The notes under the pieces are model-generated. The model was not told the origin of the DNA. It searched no databases and was given only the letters and a program-made list of their open reading frames with translations. The position numbers and the translations under genes were made by a program. A DNA stretch of 64,000 nt from Collinsella aerofaciens. GTDB lineage: Bacteria > Actinomycetota > Coriobacteriia > Coriobacteriales > Coriobacteriaceae. Below, in pieces: positions 59,363 to 64,000 of this stretch. The stretch spans positions 62,001 to 126,000 of the forward strand of contig NZ_JADNHZ010000001.1 of NCBI RefSeq assembly GCF_015554145.1. Direction: 5' to 3'. Position 1 is the stretch's first letter, and every line of letters begins with the position of its first letter.

Positions 59363-60442
59363 ATGCTTAGGATCGGTCTTCTTACCAGTGGCGGCGACTG
59401 CCAGGCGCTCAACGCCACCATGCGCGGCATTGTCAAAACGCTCATGACCAATAGCGAAGAGCCTATCGAGATCTATGGTTTTGAGGACGGCTACCAGGGC
59501 CTTATCTACAGCAGATTCCGTGTTATGACGCCCGCCGATTTTAGCGGCATCCTCACCCGCGGCGGCACCATCCTGGGCACGAGCCGTACGCCGTTCAAGC
59601 GCCTGGATGTTCCCGAGGCCGATGGCGTCGAGAAGGTGCCCGCAATGGTCCACACCTATCATAAGCTGCAGCTCGACTGCCTGTTTATGCTGGGCGGCAA
59701 CGGATCCACCAAGACCGCCAACCGTCTGCGCGAAGAGGGCCTCAACGTTATCGCCCTGCCCAAGACCATCGATAACGACACCTGGGGCACCGAGTTGACG
59801 TTTGGCTTTACGAGCGCCATCGACGTCGCCACCAAGTGCATCGACGACATCCACACCACTGCCTCGAGTCACGGCCGCGTGTTTGTCATCGAGATCATGG
59901 GCCACAAGGTTGGCTGGATCCCGCTGTACGCCGGCGTCGCGGGCGGCGCGGACGTCATCCTGATTCCCGAAATCCCCTACGACATGGATAACGTCATCAA
60001 GACCATCGAGCATCGCATGGAGACCGGCAGCCGCTTTACCATCGTAGCCGTCGCCGAGGGTGCTATCTCCAAGGAGGACGCGGCGCTGTCCAAGAAGGAG
60101 TACAAGAAGAAGCTCGCCGAGCGTACGAGCCCGTCAATCGTGTACGACATCGCCAAGGAGATCGAGGCCAAGACCGGTCGCGAGACCCGCGTCGCCATCC
60201 CCGGCCACACGCAGCGCGGCGGCCAGCCCGACGCCCAGGACCGCATCTTTGCGACCCAGTGCGGTGTCGAGGCAGCGCTCGGCTGCCTACGCGGCGAGTT
60301 TGGCTACATGATTGCCCTGCGTGACGGCAAGATGTGCCACATGCCGCTCGAGGAGGTCGCCGGCAAGCTCAAATATGTCGACCCCCAGAGCGATCTGGTG
60401 CGCGAGGCCAAGGCGTTGGGCATCAGCTTCGGCGACGAATAG
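59363..60442 (+). CDS. pfkA: 6-phosphofructokinase (ATP-type, GGNGS variant)
   Basis: Converts fructose-6-phosphate to fructose-1,6-bisphosphate, the committed step of glycolysis. It has 359 residues and phosphofructokinase motifs in order: GLLTSGGDCQALNA (residues 5-18), GNGS in LFMLGGNGSTKTAN (111-115), PKTIDND (133-139) and RETRVAIPGHTQRGGQPDAQD. At the positions that separate ATP- from pyrophosphate-dependent enzymes, the residue after the Asn is Gly (ATP-type) while the second is Lys, the combination of actinobacterial ATP-PFKs. The usual Asp/Glu before that Gly is Asn here, which is unusual. AAGGA precedes the ATG. Confidence 0.92.
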   Translation: MLRIGLLTSGGDCQALNATMRGIVKTLMTNSEEPIEIYGFEDGYQGLIYSRFRVMTPADFSGILTRGGTILGTSRTPFKRLDVPEADGVEKVPAMVHTYHKLQLDCLFMLGGNGSTKTANRLREEGLNVIALPKTIDNDTWGTELTFGFTSAIDVATKCIDDIHTTASSHGRVFVIEIMGHKVGWIPLYAGVAGGADVILIPEIPYDMDNVIKTIEHRMETGSRFTIVAVAEGAISKEDAALSKKEYKKKLAERTSPSIVYDIAKEIEAKTGRETRVAIPGHTQRGGQPDAQDRIFATQCGVEAALGCLRGEFGYMIALRDGKMCHMPLEEVAGKLKYVDPQSDLVREAKALGISFGDE

Positions 60443-60618
60443 CCTCGGCTGGAACTGCCCCCATCGGAGGCCCCAGGGCTTACCTCCCAAATCGTCCTCG
60501 GACATGTCAGGACCCCGCTGCGCGCTTCGCGCGGCGGGGTCCTTCCGTCCTGCGGAAAGATTTGGGAGGAAAGCCCTGGGGCCTCCTGCGGTAACTAGGG
60601 AGGCCGAGGCTATTCGTC
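60434..60618. repeat. Long nested palindrome P4 (185 bp)
   Basis: The outer arms GACGAATAGCCTCGGC/GCCGAGGCTATTCGTC begin inside the last codons of pfkA. After a 20-bp gap the 28-bp arms GGAGGCCCCAGGGCTT...GATTTGGGAGG pair, and an apical stem GGACCCCGC/GCGGGGTCC closes it. The same three-layer layout as P1. It may also terminate pfkA. Confidence 0.85.
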
Positions 60619-60834
60619 TTCTTGCTGCAAGTGCGTGGGCTGAGATTTTGGGATGTTGCAGGCTCTTAGCTGAGAGTAGCACTGACATTTGTCCTGAAAT
60701 GGCTGGTCGTTAGGGGTTGCTACCGGTAGTTGCGGTAGGGTTGGGGCAGATTCTAACTAGAAATGGTGGTCGCTACCGGTTGTTCTCGGCATACTCGGCT
60801 CATTCGATTCGACCATCAAACGAAAGGAACCACC
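60619..60834. other. Intergenic region upstream of the XRE membrane protein
   Basis: No gene is supported. It contains repeated GGTNGCTACCGG-type sequence (GTTGCTACCGGTAGTTGCGG and GGTCGCTACCGGTTG), a possible pair of regulator sites, and the ribosome-binding AAAGGAA before the XRE gene. Confidence 0.4.
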
Positions 60835-61755
60835 ATGGATCTTGCGATGGCACAGCGCCTCGTCGATCGCCGCAAGGCTGCCGGGCTTTCTCAGGAGGCG
60901 CTTGCCGCCCAGCTGGGTGTGAGTCGTCAGGCTGTCAGTAAATGGGAGCGCAGCGAATCCTCGCCCGATACCGATAACCTTATTGCGCTCGCCGCGCTGT
61001 ATGGCGTGTCGCTGGATGAGCTGCTGTATGGGGAGGCGGCTAACGATGCCGACGACCCGGAGGACGGTAGCGCCGACACCGAGACGGCGGATGCGGCTGA
61101 CGAGGCTGAGGATTCTGCCGAGCACGCCGATTGCGGCGACAAACCACTTGTCGATATTTCCCTCGCGCGCGGTATCCACGTCATTGATCCCAATAAAGGC
61201 GAGGAAGTCCATGTTGGTTGGAGCGGCATCCATGTGACCAACGAGCGCAAGGACGAAGAGGTGCATGTGGGGCCGGGCGGCGTGCATATCGATACGCTTG
61301 AGGACGATGGACATAGCGTACGCACCAATGATGACGGCACCGTCACCATCGACGGCGAGACGTTTTCCAGCTGGAAGGAAGCACACGACAAGCTCGACCA
61401 TCATGGCAAGCATTTCCACACCAAGGTCGGACGTGCATGGAACAAATTCCCCTTCCCCGCACTTGTCACTCTCGCCTATCTGGCGCTCGGCATTGTCTAC
61501 GGCACATGGGGCATGGGGCTTTTCCTCGTCTTTTTGATTCCCGTTTACTACGCGATTGGTGACTTCATCGATCGGCGCCACCTGTCTAAGCTGATCGAGG
61601 TCATCTACCCGGCAGCCGCCATCGCTTGGTTCCTCTACATGTGGCTCTGTTTGGGACAGCCCCATCCTGCATGGATCATCCTCATCACGATTCCCATCAT
61701 AAAGGCGCTCATGCGCTGGTGCCGCAAACAATGGAAGTGCCGCAAACAGGCCTAA
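60835..61755 (+). CDS. XRE-family HTH regulator with C-terminal membrane domain
   Basis: A 306-residue protein. The N-terminal HTH (residues 3-60: LAAQLGVSRQAVSKWERSESSPDTDNLIALAALYGVSLDELLYG) is clear. An acidic linker (about 65-100) and a polar region with repeated Val-His motifs (VHVGWSGIHVTN, VHVGPGGVHIDT) follow. The C-terminal four hydrophobic helices (about 205-300) put it in the membrane. The build suggests a membrane-bound regulator that senses envelope or extracellular signals. The target genes are unknown; the GCTACCGG repeats upstream could be its own site. Start ATG follows AAAGGAA. Confidence 0.82.
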   Translation: MDLAMAQRLVDRRKAAGLSQEALAAQLGVSRQAVSKWERSESSPDTDNLIALAALYGVSLDELLYGEAANDADDPEDGSADTETADAADEAEDSAEHADCGDKPLVDISLARGIHVIDPNKGEEVHVGWSGIHVTNERKDEEVHVGPGGVHIDTLEDDGHSVRTNDDGTVTIDGETFSSWKEAHDKLDHHGKHFHTKVGRAWNKFPFPALVTLAYLALGIVYGTWGMGLFLVFLIPVYYAIGDFIDRRHLSKLIEVIYPAAAIAWFLYMWLCLGQPHPAWIILITIPIIKALMRWCRKQWKCRKQA

Positions 61756-61805
61756 ACCGCCCCAACCAGCCAGCGCCACTCATCCGACACCGCCTGCCCC
61801 TTCCA

Positions 61806-61872
61806 AGTTGCGGTGAAATAGGGACTGTTTTGAGGCTCCAAAGCGCCAAACGGTCCGTATATCACCGCAACT
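61806..61872. repeat. Hairpin repeat family B, copy 2
   Basis: AGTTGCGGTGAAATAGGGAC pairs imperfectly with its complement across a 27-nt loop, 67 bp, the same length, spacing and outer arm as copy 1 (53200-53266). The inner part reads AGGGACTGTTTTG, similar to the core of families A and E. Confidence 0.9.
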
Positions 61873-61931
61873 GACAAACAACTGGGTCAGTTCCGGCACG
61901 GAGATTAGCATTGAGCTGACCGCGCGCCAAG

Positions 61932-62080
61932 AAAAGGGCCCATTTACTACGTTTAACCCGAGAGGGCCGACCATACCCGCCTTTTCCGAAAATTGACAAG
62001 CCCTCTACCTGCGTTTTTAATTTCACAATCTTTGTCACGGTCGAGGGTGTGGTAGCAAACGTAGCAGATAGGCCCGTTTT
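61932..62080. mobile_element. MITE-like element with 23-bp arms and an internal promoter
   Basis: AAAAGGGCCCATTTACTACG and its imperfect complement (62057-62080) enclose about 100 bp. Complementarity continues outside in weaker form. Inside is a strong plus-strand promoter: -35 TTGACA (61993-61998), a 17-bp spacer and -10 TTTAAT (62016-62021). It reads toward the small gene at 62204. There is no protein-coding content and no transposase; a non-autonomous element is a candidate interpretation. Confidence 0.5.
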
Positions 62081-62203
62081 GTGGCATACGACCCGTTCAA
62101 GCCCAATCTCGAAAGCTAAAGAGAGCCTCTCATCCACGCCTGTGAGCGAAAACCAAATAGAATGAAAGGCAAATGGAAAGCCCGTTTGACGAGCGGAGGA
62201 CAT

Positions 62204-62524
62204 ATGCGCGACGTAGCCGAAAGCGACTGGAAGCTGTTTAAGAAAATGCTTCCTCAATGGCAAGAACGTTATATGGAAAAGCTCATCGGCCAGTACGTTG
62301 AGATACTGAACGGCGACAGTGAAGCGTCCAGTAGATTTTGGGCACTAGAAGAGCGCCTCAATAGAGACAAGCTGTCCTCAGGCGTAATTGCAAACGACAT
62401 TCGCCGCAGCACAATGCACCGCGAGATAGCCAATTTGCTTATCGACAGCGTGATCACCCTTGACGACCTTGACGGTTTTACCGAGGACATTAAGAGCTAT
62501 GCGCAACACTGGATTGGCCAGTAA
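62204..62524 (+). CDS. Small conserved protein of unknown function
   Basis: A 106-residue soluble protein with helices and many charged and aromatic residues: MRDVAESDWKLFKKMLPQWQERYMEKLIGQYVEIL, then WALEERLNRDKLSSG and a C-terminal helix LLIDSVITLDDLDGFTEDIKSYA. It has no membrane segment. I recall similar small proteins in gut Firmicutes, often misannotated as 'multidrug transporter', but that is only a memory of a pattern; the sequence shows no transporter feature. The ATG at 62204 has GGAGG at 6 nt. It stands alone, possibly driven by the promoter inside the MITE-like element. Confidence 0.65.
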   Translation: MRDVAESDWKLFKKMLPQWQERYMEKLIGQYVEILNGDSEASSRFWALEERLNRDKLSSGVIANDIRRSTMHREIANLLIDSVITLDDLDGFTEDIKSYAQHWIGQ

Positions 62525-62555
62525 GAGCACTGAACGACAGACATCCCCAGCAAAA

Positions 62556-62600
62556 CGGGGCAAACGCCGGGCCACCTAATGGTTGTCCGGCGTTTGCCCC
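62556..62600. terminator. Terminator between the small gene and the FtsX-type gene
   Basis: GGGGCAAACGCCGG pairs perfectly with CCGGCGTTTGCCCC. The minus-strand side is followed by GTTTTGC, so it mainly serves the permease gene. Confidence 0.8.
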
Positions 62601-62642
62601 GATAAAACCTGCCAAAATAAACCTGTCCCTTTTTGGCAGGTT
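62601..62642 (+). repeat. Hairpin repeat family A, copy 6
   Basis: An exact copy of the 42-bp element at 10271. Its end overlaps the stop codon of the permease gene on the other strand. Confidence 0.92.
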
Positions 62643-64000
62643 ACTCGGCGCTCTTGAGGGCGCCGACCATGTCGATCTTGTTGAGGGTACGGTTGGTGGC
62701 GAGGTTGACGATAAACGTAAAGCCAAATGCCAGCAGAACGGACAGCACATAGCTCAGCGGCTCGACCTCGACGTCAAAGTACAGCGACGGCATCTGCAAA
62801 ATGTAGGTAAAGCTCTCGGCCAGCAAGCCGCCCAGCGGCACGCCCAGCGCAGCGCCGATCGCTGTGAGGATCAACGTCTCCTTGTTGACGTAGTGATGCA
62901 CCTCGCCACGGCGGAAGCCCAGCACCTTGATGGTCGCCAGCTCGCGTTCGCGCTCCGAAATATTCGTATTAGACAGCGTAAACACCACCACAAACGACAG
63001 GCACGCCGCCATAAAGGTCACAAGCACCACGACCGAGTTGATGATGGTGAAGTTGGCCTCATAATTCTCCCAATGCTCGGACGTACTCGAAATCGTAAGC
63101 CAACCGTCACTCTTAAGATTCTTGCTAAACGCAATCTGGTCGGCCGACGAACCCTTAAGCAGCACAAAGACGCCGTTAAGGCGTGCACTTCGACCGAACG
63201 CGCGCTCATAGGTGCCCTGCGTCATGTAAAGCGTGTTGCCCAGATAGTTGAGCGAGATGTCGCTGACTTTGACCTTGGCAACATTGAGCGACGAATCCTG
63301 GACGTGTGCCGTATCGCCCGGCTTGATCCCCAGCACCAGCTGAGAGCTCTTGCTCAAATACACGTCTCCGTCACGCAGGGCGAGCGGTTCTTTGGACTCA
63401 TCCTCCAGGCGCACGTAATCGCCCAAGTCACCCGTGCGGTCGTCGGGAATCACGATGAGCTGCACGGTCTCGCTCTTGCCGCCAAACGTAAAGGTGACGT
63501 TGTCGGTCATAATCGGCAGGATCGAGGTCACCGTCACGTTGGAATCATTGGCCGTGCTGCGCTCATCCAATGCCGCGCACGTCTGCGAAAAATCGTCGGG
63601 ATTGGCGACCGCCAGCAAGTCATAGCGCGTGATATGCCCGTACTGTTTGGGCGAAAGCGCCACCGACGTGTCGCGAATTCCCATACCGCAAATCACGAGC
63701 GCCGTGCAGCCGGCGATACCGAAGGTGGTCATAAAGGCGCGCTTTTTGTAGCGGAACAGGTTACGTGCTGCCACCTTGTTCAAGAAGCCCATGCGGCGCC
63801 AAATAAAGCCGATGCGCTCGAGCAGAATGCGTGAGCCGGCGCGCGGCGCCTTGGGACGCATGAGCGAAGCCGGCGTCTCGGCCATCTCGTGGCGGCAGGC
63901 GATAATCGTAGCGCCCACCACGCCCACGGCAAACAGCGCCACCGAGACAATCGAGGACACGATATCGTACGAAAGCAACATCTGGGGCAGCGAGTACATG
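62641..64000 (-). CDS. FtsX-type ABC transporter permease, 5' end cut by window edge
   Basis: The C-terminal part of a MacB/FtsX-type permease, 452 residues seen and more outside the window. A helix pair near the start (SSIVSVALFAVGVVGATIIAC) is followed by a MRPKAPRAGSRILLERIGFIWRRMGFLNKVAARNLFRYKKR linker typical of LolE-like permeases, then a helix (FMTTFGIAGCTALVICGMGI). A large extracytoplasmic domain (about 120-310) and three more helices with SNTNISERERELATIKVLGFRRGEVHHYVNKE (the FtsX cytoplasmic loop motif) complete it. It works with a separate ATPase not in the window. A family A hairpin abuts the stop. Confidence 0.92.
   Translation of the reverse strand, partial: MYSLPQMLLSYDIVSSIVSVALFAVGVVGATIIACRHEMAETPASLMRPKAPRAGSRILLERIGFIWRRMGFLNKVAARNLFRYKKRAFMTTFGIAGCTALVICGMGIRDTSVALSPKQYGHITRYDLLAVANPDDFSQTCAALDERSTANDSNVTVTSILPIMTDNVTFTFGGKSETVQLIVIPDDRTGDLGDYVRLEDESKEPLALRDGDVYLSKSSQLVLGIKPGDTAHVQDSSLNVAKVKVSDISLNYLGNTLYMTQGTYERAFGRSARLNGVFVLLKGSSADQIAFSKNLKSDGWLTISSTSEHWENYEANFTIINSVVVLVTFMAACLSFVVVFTLSNTNISERERELATIKVLGFRRGEVHHYVNKETLILTAIGAALGVPLGGLLAESFTYILQMPSLYFDVEVEPLSYVLSVLLAFGFTFIVNLATNRTLNKIDMVGALKSAE

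Overview
The window is a high-GC bacterial chromosome segment that best fits a gut Coriobacteriia genome, most likely Collinsella or a close relative. This is inferred from codon usage, gene order and protein families; no search was run. It holds about 55 genes, densely packed on both strands. There are no rRNA or tRNA genes, no CRISPR array, no prophage and no complete insertion sequence.

Layout. Bases 1-2030 hold groES-groEL on the minus strand (groEL runs off the left edge). Bases 2900-6300 hold a YtcJ-type amidohydrolase divergent from an M20 amidohydrolase. Bases 6300-12800 hold a group of zinc-ribbon/DUF membrane proteins (DUF2752, DUF4234, DUF4013), a YitT-family protein, an alkaline-shock operon (amaP-DUF2273-asp23) and a YebC regulator. 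Bases 12900-18100 hold a DUF6020-like membrane protein, lgt, an Nfu-type Fe-S scaffold, dCMP deaminase and coaX. Bases 18300-25700 hold an OPT transporter, a 1151-residue coiled-coil/CAP/sortase-anchored surface protein and a DUF389 membrane protein. Bases 26200-31700 hold a giant two-ASKHA 2-hydroxyacyl-CoA dehydratase activase with its TetR regulator. Bases 31800-32540 are hairpin-rich and hold a possible type I toxin-antitoxin locus. Bases 32500-37030 hold a HAD phosphatase, the PII-amt pair, a CmpB-like membrane protein and an HD protein. Bases 37250-45120 hold a divergent Dxs-like enzyme, an iron alcohol dehydrogenase, a complete polar amino-acid ABC importer and a C26 glutamine-amidotransferase-like hydrolase. 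Bases 45200-48700 are an AT-richer accessory cassette: a LanFEG-like ABC exporter with a DUF2975/XRE regulator pair. Bases 48800-64000 hold an Hpt/GGDEF*-REC-HD-GYP signalling pair, an alpha/beta hydrolase, a radical SAM protein, SEC-C methionine aminopeptidase, a 2-hydroxyacid dehydrogenase, an RHH/PIN toxin-antitoxin module, M18 aminopeptidase, an anchored Ntn hydrolase, phosphofructokinase, an XRE membrane protein and an FtsX-type permease (cut by the right edge).

The physiology suggested is that of an anaerobic, amino-acid- and peptide-using commensal: peptidases, glutamate-type uptake, ammonium/PII control, glycolysis and radical or hydroxyacyl-CoA dehydratase chemistry, with adhesion and envelope-stress functions.

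The most unusual layer is non-coding. The intergenic spaces carry several families of inverted repeats. (A/E) hairpins share a GGGACAGGTTT-like core but have different, internally complementary arms, and they often abut stop codons. (B) A pair of 67-bp elements share nearly the same arms. (C) A single 64-bp element has the same architecture. (D) Three hairpins sit in tandem, each with a 25-nt loop and TCTCRATCTGTAACA arms. (P) Four long nested palindromes of 100-209 bp are present. There are also two MITE-like inverted-repeat regions, one carrying an internal promoter. No Y1/HUH transposase or other mobilising enzyme is encoded in the window. Other notable points are a G9 tract inside the surface-protein gene (possible phase variation), a shared operator linking the XRE regulator to the ABC exporter, a repeated palindrome TGTTGCGCAACA upstream of two envelope genes, and a Dxs homologue lacking the DRAG motif.
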